NCBI GenBank assembly: GCA_964034945.1
Contig: OZ035962.1
Span: 36,235,943 to 36,299,942, forward strand
DNA from: Chrysopilus asiliformis
Lineage: Eukaryota > Arthropoda > Insecta > Diptera > Rhagionidae
Reading direction: 5' to 3'
Length of the DNA stretch: 64,000 nucleotides
Below are positions 51,815 through 63,870 of this stretch, one piece after another. Below the pieces are notes generated by a model that had not been told where the DNA came from, ran no database searches, and worked only from the letters and a program-made list of their open reading frames with translations. The translations under genes and the position numbers were made by a program. Positions within the stretch are counted from its first letter, which is position 1. Each line of letters opens with the position of its first letter.

Positions 51815-52363
51815 GGGTCTTTCAATAAGGACATAACAATTTTGTATTTAAATAAAACACAGAATAATTGAGATATCGGGCTGAAATTTATTCCAGGTGT
51901 AGTGGCCATGTTACATTTAAGTATGAAATTCGATGTCGTTCATATGGCCACCGCGAGCACGTTTGCACTGATTGATTCTTTGGAGCCAATTTTCCACCAC
52001 TCTTCCACACATATCGGCCGGAACGTTGGCAATTTCGCGTTCGATATTGTTCCTGAGCTCCTCTAACGTTGTTGGCTTGTTTGCATAAACCAACGACTTA
52101 ACATAACCCCATAAAAAGAAATCCAACGGCGTTAAATCGCATGAGCGAGGTGGCCATTCGACCGGACCATTTCTCGAGATTCCACGATGATCTCCTTCAA
52201 TAGATCAATTGTTTGACCAGTTGTGTGGTATTGCTCGTTCGTGAACTTCACCATGATAAAATGTAAACCTTGACTGACGTTTTAGCATTGCCAAATCATA
52301 AAAAAAGTTTTAGGGTGCGCTTTTATTAAAATACAAAATTGTTATGTTCTTATTGAAAGACCC
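51815..52363 (-). mobile_element. Internally deleted mariner/Tc1-type element (549 bp)
   Basis: Terminal inverted repeats of ~35 bp start GGGTCTTTCAATAAG(G/A)ACAT on both ends. On the minus strand an N-terminal start MVKFTNEQYHTTGQTIDLLK is joined, one frame off, to the C-terminal catalytic part PPRSCDLTPLDFFLWGYVK (third Asp) ending MNDIEFHT. The middle of the transposase, including the first two Asp, is deleted. It is non-autonomous but retains both ends. Confidence 0.85.
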
Positions 52364-52539
52364 TTTATATGCTCAAACCGATAGAGTTATAAATATTTAT
52401 ATAAACAAAGTTTTTTTTGCTTACTTTCCGCATTCTGACTTTAAAAATCTAATTACCTTATCTTGAACTCAACAATATCTAGGCCGCTGAATTCAATTTA
52501 CCACAGTATCAAAAAAATAAATTTAAAATGCCCAACAAA

Positions 52540-53107
52540 TTTTTATACCCGTATGGTGAAACCAAAGGGTATATTAGATTTGCCTTACCGTTTGTAACGC
52601 CAAGATCCCGTCATCACACAAAAAAATGAATTACACCAGTGTGTTTAGAATGATAAAAAAAGTTGAATTTAGCATGTCCGTCCGTCCGTCCGTCCGTCTG
52701 TCCGTCCGTCCGTCTGTCCGTCTGTGGCGCGGATTGCGGGCGCACGGATTGAGCTAGAGACTTGAAAGTTTGCACAGATCCGTTTTTCGTAAAATGCAAG
52801 GCTAAGTTCGTTAATGGGCAAAAATGGACCATTAGAGGGGTACCCCCCATACGAACGAAAACGATTTTTGCGAATATCTCAAAAACGGTGCATCTTATCA
52901 AAAAAGTCCAAGAACAAAAGTTATTCAGGATATTATTCTACATAAAATTCCCATACATCAAAATCCGATTGGAATAAATTTTAAAAAATCTTGGAAAGTT
53001 TGACTTCAAAGTGGAATTTTGGTATAACTGTTCGAATTTTGATACGAATATCACCATACGGGTTTTCAATAATTGCCAGATTGGCAATTATAGCTTTTGT
53101 TATGTTT
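52540..53107 (+). mobile_element. Helentron/DINE-like element, copy E
   Basis: 568 bp with all family landmarks. The 3' hairpin is perfect: 10-bp stem 53069-53078 / 53082-53091 with loop GAT. The microsatellite is GTCC-rich (52678-52725). Confidence 0.88.
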
Positions 53108-53109
53108 TT

Positions 53110-53863
53110 TAGAATAAAATACCTAAAGCTTTAAGAGTACTGATGTCAGCACTGATTTTACGGTATTTTTGGAAAAAGTGCCACAGGAGAGAAACAACTG
53201 GGTACATTTTTTAATGTTTTTCACTCACTCAAGAAAATTTAAGAATTTGCCTTGGATTAAATTTAATCAATTTTTTTTAAATATAAAATACGCTTCTATT
53301 GCAAACAACATAAACTTTAATTTTTTGTTTGTTTTATTAGTTACTGTTTTGGGCCCAATACAATTATAAAAACGAGAAAAAAATTTACAGGCGGTATACA
53401 TAATTTTAAAACTAAAAACATACAAACTTTACTTTTTAATTTTTATAATATCTACATAACATCTTCTATAATGGATTAAACATCACATATTTTTTTTGTT
53501 TATTTTAAAATTACTCTAGGTTTCTTCTTAGTAAACATGTTGAATCGAGTTTTTATTTGACAAAACAAGTAAGAAAAAGCACTTCAATAGGTTTTTTAAT
53601 TGTTTCAGAAATTAACAAATTATATTTTTTGATAAAAAAAAATCTTTAAAAAGTTACTGAGGTTTTCCATTGGAGTTTCAAATTTTATTTTAATATTGAT
53701 ATGATTTTTGTTTCAAAAATGAAAAAAGAAATAGTCATAAAAAAATATTTTTTATAAAAGAGCAGAGGAGTAATAACAGAAACTCTTATTCCACTGGCCT
53801 CGTTGAAAAGTAAATTTTTTGCCGGAAGAAAGCTCCTCTGCTAGGTTGATTATTGGTGGTAAT
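53110..53863. other. 3' flank of the minus-strand gene, AT-rich
   Basis: Very A/T-rich and without supported ORFs. It probably includes the 3'UTR of the gene ending at 53864. Confidence 0.45.
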
Positions 53864-55719
53864 TTAACAATTGCAATCGCAGGCACACCGTTTTACACGC
53901 TTCTCGCGGTGTAGGAAGGTGTCATCAACACTTCGAACTGATCGTGGTTGAACATCTAAAAAAAAGTATAAAAATTAAAAAAAGAACTTGATCAAATATC
54001 AGAGTAAAATTTTAGCTAAAATCACTTAAGTTACACAAATATAGACCTAGCAATAATGGTTTAATGTGAGCAGTTTTATATTGATTCATTGAAGCAGTTT
54101 TAATATAAAATAAACTGAAATGTAATTGAGAAAATGCTAAAAATATTTCACGTCATCGTTTTTCCAATTAAATCAGATAAAGTAAATCCAAGCAACATTT
54201 ATGTCAACCGTGACGTTAGGGATTGACATGTTTCGTCACAGCATATATGTTTCGTCAGACCATTATCACGGTTAACATAAATGCTTGTTGACTAATACAT
54301 TTTTCAGCAAAACAAATCTAATTTTCTGCAAATTTCCCGAATTTAAACTTATTTATCTTTTTAGAATCGTAAGATCGAAATAGCTAGAAATCCGCGGATG
54401 TGTAAAGAAACCATTGTTGCTATATCCTCTTATAAACAAGTTATTACAGTGTGGCCTTTCAGAGTCGGCAGAAGATTCATGAGACATTTCTTGTTGTAGC
54501 ATAGACACTGGAATTCTGACTGGAGTGGGGAGGCTACGTCCATAAGATTCACTTCCAACTTGAAGGATCTGTGGCTGTTGCATTGGGGGGTGAAGAGTTT
54601 GCTGTGGTTGAGGTGGAAGCTCTTGACGGGAAGATTGGTCGTTCGATTGGGTGTCAATTGATTCATCCTCCTCAGAACTATCTGCGGATTCAGCATGGGA
54701 GCCGCTTGACTCTTCAGATGCCAAGTGACGAAGTTCTTCGGTAATTCTTTCCTCAGCCATACGCTGAATATTTCTTAGATCGTCAGCTGTGATTCCGGCA
54801 CGTTCTAGAGCAACCCCAAGTGGAACGCGTTGGACTTGAATCTGTGGCATCATGTTTCTTCCCAAAGGTGATGGGAAGCCGGAATTATCTGCGATATCCT
54901 GAGGTAGATGAATCTCACGTACTGGAATTCGCTGAACTTGAATTCGTACTTGTGGTTCTGGACGTGGAGCCTGCATAACTTGTGGTGGCATTGGCAGACG
55001 CATTGGCAATTGTTGGAATGGTGGTGGGATCTGGTGCATCATTGGTTGTGGGGGCATGCGTTGTGGCATGTGAGTAAGAGGGATTTGGTTTGGTTGAGGA
55101 CCGAAGGGAATGGGGAAACGCTGGAAGGGGAAGAACATTGGTCGCATAGGTTCAGAATCTTCATTGCTTCTAAAAACAAAATTGACATTATTTAACATTC
55201 GAAATTAAAGAATAATATTTACGGAAAGTACCGTTTGTCAGATTCTGATCCACTTTCACAGAAAATAGCAATACGTTCGCCCGTGATTTTTTGTTTCTTT
55301 GGATCGGTAGTCAAATTTAGTCCAAATGGCAACTGCATGGTCTTAGCTGGCGCATCGACTAATTCTTCAGCGTGTTTACGTTCTACGACACAGTTCATGC
55401 GGGATCTGTTTTAAAATTTTGTTATGAATATTGCTGACCATATTATGGTTAAAAACTCTCACTTTTGGTTGTTTTCCAACAGAGCTGCAGCCAAATCACT
55501 CAAGTCCAATTCAAGAGGAACTTTAATGTTAATCTTTTGTAAGTCGTCAGCTTCATCGCTATCGGAAAATGATGAATCCGTCTCCGATTCATTCTCGTGT
55601 GCGCTAGACTCCTGCTTCGATTGATCGTCTTTCTTGTCCGATGAATCGTCTCCATCCAAATTTTGAAGGTCGAGGTCCTCGTTTTCTTTGCCCATCAAAG
55701 CTTCTGCACGGGGAATTTC
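53864..55719 (-). CDS. Acidic Pro/Gln-rich protein, probably secreted, with CACDCNC tail (5' exon missing)
   Basis: Four minus-strand exons join in frame: 55463-55719, 55223-55405, 54448-55169 and 53864-53955, giving ~416 residues. Order of features: acidic Asp/Ser/Glu region (DLDLQNLDGDDSSD); short block with LPFGLNLTT and GERIAIFCESGS; Pro/Met/Gln-rich stretch (FPFQRFPIPFGPQPNQIPL); two QVQR motifs (RIQVQRIPV, QIQVQRVPLG); helical ERAGITADDLRNIQRMAEER; Ser/Asp/Glu cluster; Gln/Pro tract; ERPHYVQPRSVRSVDD; then REKRVKRCACDCNC-stop. The dibasic KRVKR next to a Cys-rich end suggests a processed secreted peptide or protein. The exon 3 donor (CACT/GTAATA) was chosen because it restores this frame; reading through gives an unrelated tail. 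No signal peptide exon was found, so it should lie upstream (>55720). Family not recognised. Confidence 0.75.
54190..54291. repeat. Imperfect hairpin in the last intron of the minus-strand gene
   Basis: AAGCAACATTTATGTCAACC and GGTTAACATAAATGCTTGTT are near inverts around a ~60-base centre that has two GTTTCGTCA copies. It looks like a small fold-back element. Confidence 0.6.
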
Positions 55720-55859
55720 CTACAATGACAGAAAATAAACTTTATTATAATGTGGAGGAAATAAATTAAATATTGGGTTTTTTTTAATACAGGGAAATAT
55801 TTCAAATAAAATCTTGATAGTACATAACAAGTTTTCCCGCTAATGTTGATAAAAATATA

Positions 55860-56700
55860 ATGTGTGTGGCGTTATCCTAACAGGACCTTTACTTGTCCTC
55901 ACAAATTTCTTAATATCAGAATCGGATTCAGCGATCCTAAAAACCCTCAAATGAGATTTTTTCCGGAAAATCTTAGGAAAATGATAAACACGTTATCCTT
56001 ACAGAGCCTTCCGTTATCGATACAAGGATAAAGTAGTGAAAATATTGTATTGTCATCGGAGTTACGTATGTGTGCAATATTTCACACAAGCCAAAACTGT
56101 AGAGAAATTTAATATCTTTAATTATTCCTTTAACTGTTTTTAGAAAAACCGTTAGTTTGCAAGCAATCCACTAAAACATTTTTTTTTTACTTTTTAAAGA
56201 AAGTATTTGAATAACGGTAAAACATAGCAGATAACAGTGAAAATAAAAATTGTGGCAAATATTTTCTAGTTTCCAAAAGAATCGGAAAAAACTGATTTTT
56301 TAACGGTATATCTTGATACCGGTTCGAGACATCGAGTTTTAGTAGAAGACAAAAGTGTAGGAAATTTTACAGTCTTCAACTTTCGTTATGTCAATGTGTA
56401 CAAGATTTCTTAAAAACCACTAGAACTAGAGCCATCAAGTTTTAACTGTGTATTTGGTCCTAGAATGGGACTATCCTATCCACTTTTGGTGGAAATTCGT
56501 TAACCGGAAGTAACCACAATGGCGCCTTTTAAAAAATCGCAATTTCGTGTTTTGCTGTTTACTCTAAAACTACGCATTTTTCTTTAGTATTATGTCTGGT
56601 AAATGTTAGAGCCAATAATATTTTCTACACTTTTGCCGTTATTTAAAAAAACAGTTTTTTACAATTATCTCGAGAACTAACGGTTTTTACGTTTGCAGCA
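55860..56700. repeat. Composite repeat: inverted minisatellite units plus family-2 sequence
   Basis: Diverged inverse minisatellite units (GTTATCCT, AATCGGATTCAGCGATCC, GTTATCCTTACAG) are followed by GAAAAACCGTTAGTTTGC in plus orientation and by family 2 in reverse orientation from ~56375 (TTCGTTAACCGGAAGTAACC). The mixture of orientations shows rearrangement. Confidence 0.55.
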
Positions 56701-56702
56701 AT

Positions 56703-57104
56703 AAAGTTGAAGGTAGAGATATCTTCATTTTCTCAGACAGCCAAGCAGCGTTGAAAGCTCTACAATCTAGTGAAATCAAATCTAAACTAGTAGAAGAATG
56801 CTTTCAAAATCTAGAATTTATACTCGTATCTAGAAATAATAGAGTTACTTTGACATGGGTCCCTGGTCACTGTGACATCTTGGGCAATGAGTAAGCTGAC
56901 GAACTTGCCAAACTAGGTTCGGATTGCCTTGGCATTTATCCCGAACCAGCACTGCCTATTTCCAATTCGTCGGTAAAAGGACTTATTCGAAGACAATGTA
57001 TAACACTACACAATACTAGGTGGACGCGTGAAGCAAAGTGCCTACAAGCCAAAAAATTTGGATGCAAACCTGATCTAGCACAATGGACCCACAGCGTGGT
57101 CTAA
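56703..57104 (+). pseudogene. LINE RNase H domain fragment
   Basis: The frame reads FSDSQAALKAL (catalytic Asp region), VTLTWVPGHCDILGNE, a TAA stop, then ADELAKLGSD. This matches the RNase H domain of I/Jockey-type non-LTR ORF2, with the stop replacing the residue between GNE and ADELA. The fragment is flanked by family-2 repeat and is dead. Confidence 0.8.
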
Positions 57105-57109
57105 GTGCA

Positions 57110-58300
57110 TAATGGATTAGTCTGGGACTACCCGAAAACCTAATCAACGGTTTTTAGGTGGTTGAAGGTTTATAGCGGATTAAAGAGAATATCGATTCCC
57201 ACAACTTTGTCTTCTACTGTAGTCGATATATTTTAACGTTATTAGTATATTTTCAATAAAAGGTAAAAAATTAGATTTTCGCGAATCGCTAGCAAACTGA
57301 CATTTCCTCGTAAAAATAGTGAAGGAAAGAATTAAAGATATTGAAATTCTTTATGAATTTGCTTTTTTTGTAAATCGATATATTTTAACGTTATCGAGAT
57401 ATTTTAAATTGTGTTAAATAAAATCATATTTTGATATTAGCTAATATTTTATTTATTGGGATATAGTGTAAAATGCACTGGAACGTAGATTTTGTATAAG
57501 AAAGTCATGTGCTGTTCACATCAGATATTTTAAATCAGGTTTAATTTATAAAATATTCCAAAAATCCTGCTTATGATTATAAATTTTTCTGTATAATCAT
57601 TCAGTAAACATATTACGCTTCTGAAGTTCAAACAGTTTATGTAAAGCAGTACAACATAATTAAATTGAATAGCATTTTGGAAAAAATCTAAAACATGTGC
57701 TATGTTGTGACTATATCAAGTTATAGCATTTCAAAGTTTCTAAAAGTGGCATTCCAAGCTTAAACAAAGCCAAAGTTACATAAATGATCAAGATTACATC
57801 AATTACCCGAATCACTAGTAAAATACAAATCTTTACCAACATTCGCTTAACATAATCAAAGAAAATGAGGTAGATGAACTCCAAGAATAGAAAGCAAAAA
57901 TTATATAGCCCCTTAATAGTTAATCAACTAAATGCCAAATGTGAAGACAGTTTCGCGCCTTCTGTTTGCCACTTTCACTTTTTCAATATTTATGTGTCTT
58001 TGCGTATTTCTGTTCGAAAAGAAAAACTAATCGCTGCATGGCACGAAACAGAAATCTGTTAATGGGTTCACATTACTTGTATGGTCCTCACAAAAGTTCA
58101 TTGAGTTACATACATTCACTGTCTTAGCCCAAAAACAAGAAGGAAGGAAAGTTACACAAAAATCCATGACTAGATCTTTTAATTCTTATGCAACTTAGCA
58201 AATATGCAATTTAGCCCAACATGCAGACACTTTTTATAAGTATGCTGAATTGGCAAGCAAAACATCAGAATACGCCATAAATGCAAATGATTACAAGATT
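57110..58300. other. AT-rich DNA, no recognised feature
   Basis: No supported ORF, tandem or inverted repeat. It may be the long first intron of the minus-strand gene. Confidence 0.4.
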
Positions 58301-58309
58301 GCCCCATTG

Positions 58310-58500
58310 GAGCACCCAAAGAAGTCTGACCGTTGCAATCGTCGGTCGCTCGTGTTCACGGTCTGTTGGCTGTAACCATTCTTTTGAATTGAGGAAGCCG
58401 GAAATAGGAAGCTACAACTGACAGATGATTCCATGCTCGTTGTAATAACAGCGAGTTTAACTACTCTATCCCAATTCTCCATTCTCCCCGCTTCGAACTT
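58310..58500 (-). promoter_or_regulatory. Possible promoter/5' noncoding exon of the minus-strand gene
   Basis: A GC-richer island in AT-rich DNA. On the minus strand it carries TGTCAGTTG (58415-58423), a match to the arthropod initiator TCAGTY, followed by GAGCGACCGACGATTGCAAC. No TATA box. Its link to the gene ending at 53864 is only by position and strand. Confidence 0.2.
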
Positions 58501-58889
58501 TTTGTAACATTTTTTCTTGTCAAAATATACTACAAAAAAACTGTTTGGTTTAGTTGTAGAATTTCAACTTAAATCAGGAAAACCTACAAAAACTATGGCT
58601 ATGTCGAATAGTGGAATTTTTTATCACGTTTTTCCTGCTTTATTGACGATTACTAAAGCTTGTATTTAGCCACAAAATGCTTTTCCGGCTGATTTCGAAA
58701 GAGCTTCTGGACCTCTTTGGCAAATTGCAAAAATCATTTTACGTGGCAAGTAATTGCAAAGTAATATTACTTAATTTCGAGTTGCCCAACATCGATTTAT
58801 CGTTAGATTTCATAATTCTTTTTATGGACAATTATTCAAATTTGAATTTGTCATGCCTTTTAACATTTTTACTTTCTTATACATAGTTT

Positions 58890-59600
58890 AACAAAGTTTT
58901 GTCTTTATGAAAAATGTCGACCTCTTAATTTTGCATAAAAACATTTCCCAAGCACTCCTGAGTCGATTGGAGCATTATTAGAAAAATGTCTTTCTGTCTG
59001 TTAGGGGTATGTTTCGACGTGTTTCAGTCTATCAGTCTATCAGTCTATCAGTCTATCAGTCTATCAGTCTATCAGTCTATCAGTCTATCAGTCTATCAGT
59101 CTATCAGTCTATCAGTCTATCAGTCTATCAGTCTATCAGTCTATCAGTCTATCAGTCTATCAGTCTATCAGTCTATCAGTCTATCAGTCTATCAGTCTAT
59201 CAGTCTATCAGTCTATCAGTCTATCAGTCTATCAGTCTATCAGTCTATCAGTCTATCAGTCTATCAGTATATCAGTCTATCAGTCTATCAGTCTATCAGT
59301 CTATCAGTCTATCAGTCCATCAGTCTATCAGTCTATCAGTCTATCAGTCTGTCAGTCTGTGTACAAAATTTCTCAAAAACTACTAAAGCTAGAGCCATGA
59401 AATTTTACAGTTATGTTTGATCCGTGAATGCGACCGTCCGCGTGAATGCGAACTTTTGGCGAAAATCCGTTAACCGGAAGTAACAAAAATGGCAGCTTTT
59501 TAAAAAATAGCATTTTCATTTTTTGCTATTTACTCTAAAATTACGCGTTTTTCATTAGTCATGTATGACAAGAGTTGAAGACAGTAAAATTTCCTATACT
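58890..59600 (-). repeat. Family-2 repeat with expanded microsatellite
   Basis: The flanks (AAAATGTCGACCTCTTAATT, GAGTCGATTGGAGC; then AAATTTCTCAAAAACTAC, CCGTTAACCGGAAGTAAC) are family 2 in reverse orientation. The short CTGTCTGTCAGTCTGT tract of other copies is expanded here into the array 59025-59360. Confidence 0.75.
59025..59360 (+). repeat. (CAGTCTAT)n microsatellite, about 41 units
   Basis: A nearly perfect 8-base tandem array with only a few substitutions (CAGTATAT, CAGTCCAT) and CAGTCTGT at its end. Because 8 is not a multiple of 3, all frames read the same 8-residue period, so apparent ORFs of 125-144 codons are artefacts. Confidence 0.97.
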
Positions 59601-59649
59601 TTTGTAGTTGTCGGTAATAATGTAATAATTTGTGCAGTAATGTAGATTT

Positions 59650-61870
59650 TGTATAAGAAATTCATGTGTTGTTCACATCAGATATTTTCAGATTAACATT
59701 AGAAACTTATTTAACATTCAACTCATACCAGGAGTTCAGTAAATTTTTTATTGTAGCTATAAATTCGAAAAGATGTTATTAAGATGTGACCTGCACTTTA
59801 ATTCCGGATACAAAAGCTTCGCCCGGTGTATTAGGGCTTCAAAGTGTGGGTAAAAATTGATACATGATCATTATTATTAATTGAAAGTTATGATTTTATC
59901 AGGTATTTGTCTAAGATACGTGACTCTACTTATGTCGACTCTACTTATGGGTAAATACTTCAGCTGTTTTCCAACCAATAGCTATAGGTTGTAAGATTCA
60001 TTATTACAACGCACAGGACAGTAACTACGAGTAGACCTTGCAGGCGCGCCCTAGGTTAGCAAGCAAACCACAAAGAATGGCATGCTTTTTTTAAGTACGT
60101 GAAAACTGGTATGTGACAATCGACTTAGTCTACTTTGATGCGCACTACAGTTTCAAAAACTCAAATTTCAACTAGCACAATTCTACATGTTTATAACCAT
60201 CCCAGTGCGCGCCTGTGCCCAGCCGCACAGAGCTTAGAAGCTTTTCACAAATGAAATTAGATAAAATGTTGTTGGACTATTCTTTCGTTTTTCTTGGGAA
60301 AATATTTAAAAAAATCTAAAATTAAAACTAAAAGTTTTTAAAAATTGTACACGATTTTTGTGTGACACTTTTGAGTGGGATAAAAGTACCAGAAGTACTA
60401 ATTTTATAAAAAATACTTCCCGTACTAAAGTAATAAAGTTATTGTAATTTTTGTCTGGTATTAGTATCTGGGTATAAAAGCTATATGACTGCAAAACTTG
60501 TAGCATTTGGCTCAGTAGTTTCTGAGGTTTTTTGGATAATCTAAAAAAGAATGCACTTCTAGACCCATTCTACCCTACACCAAAGGCGGAAATTGATTAT
60601 TTTTTTTCATTTTTTACTTCTATTAGTTTAAAATTATTCTTTTTAAACTTTCTTTCCATGTAAGTGAGTACCAAAACCAGTCAAATACCATTAAATAACA
60701 ATTTTAGTCTACCTCATCAGATTTGACATTGAACTCACTGTTTATTATGGATGCGGGTAATGAGCCATATGGATTTTAAATGCAAACCCAAATGATGATT
60801 ATATCTGATTTTTTTATAATTATTCGATGCGGAAATTAAGCACAGAATAATTATTCTCAATGTTTGCGACTAATAACGCTTTATTAGAATTTTCTTGTAA
60901 TACTTCAAATATTAGCGAATAAATAAAATATTATTAAAGAAAATTGTATAATTAAATATTCCCGAAGTCAAATAATAATAAATATTATAACAAAAAAATT
61001 AAATAGTTATACGTTTCGGTTTCACAACACATACAAAAAAAGCTTTATCTTATATAAGAATCAAATTGCAAAGGAAATAAATTTGGTACTAGGTATAGTT
61101 GATTGATTGTTGGAGCGGTTTTTATATTATTGCAAAATAATTGAAATAATAGTTTAAAACGCTAAAAATAGCTGCAAAACCATGGGCCAAAAACAAGAGT
61201 GAATTATTGCAATTGAAACGAATTTTCACCATATCTATTTTTTTTCTAATGTTGTTTAACTTTGGTCATCGAATAATTACGTCCAAATGCGAATAAGTCT
61301 TTAATGCTACTAGTGCACATAATAAAGGTTACCATTGTATGTTCCTTTATTGTGAATTAATGTCGATAATTCATTGTATGCTAATTCATATGATTAAAAT
61401 GATTGAAAGGTTTTTCTCTTTCTCTTTTGTGTGAAAATGTAGATAAAAACTTTCACTCTACCCGTTTATGGGCTTATGCATAATAGATCTAGGATTGACT
61501 ATTGTTTTCTGTCAGTCGATTGAACATGAGCGCTTGTAAAAACTAAAAATGGAGCGACACACTGGGTTTAAAGATTGATGGTCCAATAAGCAACAACTTT
61601 AATAAAATATGTAATGAAAGCATAAAAAATTTTACGTGCTCTCCATCATTATTGCCACATGATTAAAAAATTTACTTGAACTAAATTTGTATAGAAACAC
61701 CTACAACACACACTCGTAGTGTATTTATATAACATGGTTTAATTTTTTCTAAAAATATGATTAATTTGTTGCTATAATTTTTGTATGAAAGGCTCATATT
61801 AACCCTTTAATGCACGACTTATTATATTTGGCTGAACTTTTTTTTCTGAGTGAAAACTACACTCTAGAAA
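59650..61870. other. AT-rich intergenic DNA, no recognised gene
   Basis: Only short frames without recognisable domains. A GC-rich pair (GCAGGCGCGCCC near 60040, CAGTGCGCGCCTG near 60205) hints at a decayed MITE related to 4094-4543. Confidence 0.4.
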
Positions 61871-61877
61871 ATTTTAT

Positions 61878-61939
61878 TGTAATTTTACCCCTATTATCGT
61901 AGGAAACCATTTTCCTACGATAATAGGGGTAAAATTACA
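61878..61939. repeat. Perfect hairpin, 29-bp stem, 4-base loop
   Basis: TGTAATTTTACCCCTATTAT continues to CGTAGGAAA, loop CCAT, then the exact complement. It could be a fold-back MITE core or, if transcribed, a hairpin RNA. Related GTAATTTTAC motifs recur near 63918. Confidence 0.9.
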
Positions 61940-62005
61940 CCGAGTCGTAATGGCTTAAAAGCTATGCATTTTTACTCATTTTGTGGCGTACAAAAGCCTC
62001 TTTTA

Positions 62006-63870
62006 AGCAGGGTTTATACACAGCGAGTAACTCGCTGCGAGTAAAGAGAGGCAAGTTGTTTCCTTCGTTTACACGATGCGAGTAAATCGTTGCAAGTAGA
62101 ATGACAGCCGAAGGAAAACATAACCTAAAATTTTCTGAGAAAAAATATCACGACTCTTTTTTGTGGAAAAATTTGCGAATTTCGACCTGAAACTGTTTGT
62201 GGCCGATTAGTTTTTTATACGCGTGTCGTTTTTTCCTTAAAATGTTACGACGTTTTCTGGCAAAGCAGCAAATATAAAATGAACCGAAACACACACACAT
62301 AAAACCACCTCTTGTCTACACGGTTCCATGTTGTTGTATTGGTTTTTACTTGCTAGAAAAATAGAATGGCTTTCTATTATTTTTAAGAGAGCAGCGAGTA
62401 TTCTCACACATATGCGAGCGTCGCACACTAGCTCAAATCAGTGATGCTATGTACCTTTAGTGAAATTCCCCTTTCCAAATGACTAAATTCCCCTTTTTCC
62501 CCTTTTTCAATGACGAAATTCCCCTCGTTTTTCCCCTATAAAAACAACGAATTTTAAATAAAGAATACTTTTATTAAAACCAAAAATTATTGTCAACTGG
62601 ACTCATGTTAAAGTCTTTTAAGAGAAAAAAGCACAAATTAGGAAATAATTTTATATTTTGTAAAGGTTTAACAAAATACTCGTTAATTGTATTCCCGATA
62701 ACAACGTCACGGGTCTCCAACCAAACGTCAAATAAGATATGAAAAGAAGCCGGGATTTACAATTGGATAATAATCAAAGCAAATCAAGGTACACGGAAAA
62801 AATCCGGATAGTAATCGTTTCTATAAAATATGGGAAAGCGATTATAGGAGTCACTGCACCATTTTGTAGCAAAGGCTTCCATAAATATTGGAACTAGTCC
62901 TAGTTTTCGTGGAATCATTACTATGTGAATAGGGCTGAGAGAAAAATGGACACATTCCAACAAAAGTAGCACCGGAATAGATTTCATTCCTTTCATGTTA
63001 GGTTTGAGTCCTGTACTAAAGGGAATGTCGCCCTATTTTTTGTCATAGCCCGTCTAACATATACAATAATCTCTCCCATGTAACACGTTGGAGTCTTTGC
63101 CATAATTTTGGGAATGGTTACACAAAAAAAAGAATACGACCACTTTTTTATTGGAATGTGTCCTGAAAAATTTGGGAGCTGTTACAACTTTTTTATAGGA
63201 ATGACTCCGAAATTTGGCCACTATGCCGTTTTTTCCCATAAATATGCGACTGGAGCATGCGATTTTGGTGGAACGGTTCCTATATGTTTTCTATTGAAAA
63301 TCTATTGAAAATATATTTAAGAAATCCGAAAAACGAACAAAAAATATGTGTCAATGAACTTTCATGGAAACTACTTTCCATCAAAGTCTTTTAAAGTAGT
63401 TTAAAGCAATTACTTTTAATAACATGAGAAATGGTACTTTTTAATGTGCTTTTTTCAAAGCGGTCCAAAAGTACACTGAAAAATCGGTTAAACGTACATT
63501 CCAAAGCCCTTTTAAAGTGCTTTCGTTTAAAAAATTGGTGTGTACTTTACAATTGCAATAAGATCATTACATATAAAGTGGCATATGCATAAATAAGGGC
63601 ATTTCCTTCACTCTTTACCTTTGCCTAAGCTTGGAATTGGATTGTAATTGTTTTTAATTATTTGTACTTATACTTTTCCGTAATTTTTTAAAAGTATTAG
63701 CGAAGATTTTCCCCTCGTTTTGAAGCGTTTTCCCCTTTTCCCCTATTAACAATTTTTATAGTCAAATTCCCCGCAAAAAGGGGAATTCCCCTCGATATAG
63801 CATCACTGGCTCAAATCGCGTGTATTTACGTCTACTTGCAGCGAGTTACTCGCTTCATCTAAACCCTGCT
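62006..63870. mobile_element. Harbinger-like MITE, copy 2, split by a hAT element
   Basis: The ends are AGCAGGGTTTATACACAGC and the inverse GTTTAGATGAAGCGAGTA-type sequence finishing AAACCCTGCT. TTA is on both sides (62003-62005 and 63871-63873). Without the hAT insertion it matches the ~500-bp copy 1 at 2532-3031. Confidence 0.8.
62439..63808. mobile_element. hAT-type element (1370 bp) inside the Harbinger-like MITE
   Basis: The ends are CAGTGATGCTAT and ATAGCATCACTG. The 8-bp duplication GCTCAAAT flanks exactly (62431-62438 and 63809-63816). Many subterminal TTCCCC motifs (AAATTCCCCTTT, TTTTTCCCCTAT) near both ends could be transposase binding sites. No transposase ORF. Confidence 0.88.

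Noticed and set aside
58986..59420. 125-144 codon ORFs of SISLSVYQ repeats
   Set aside because: They are translations of the 8-base microsatellite, open in all frames by construction.
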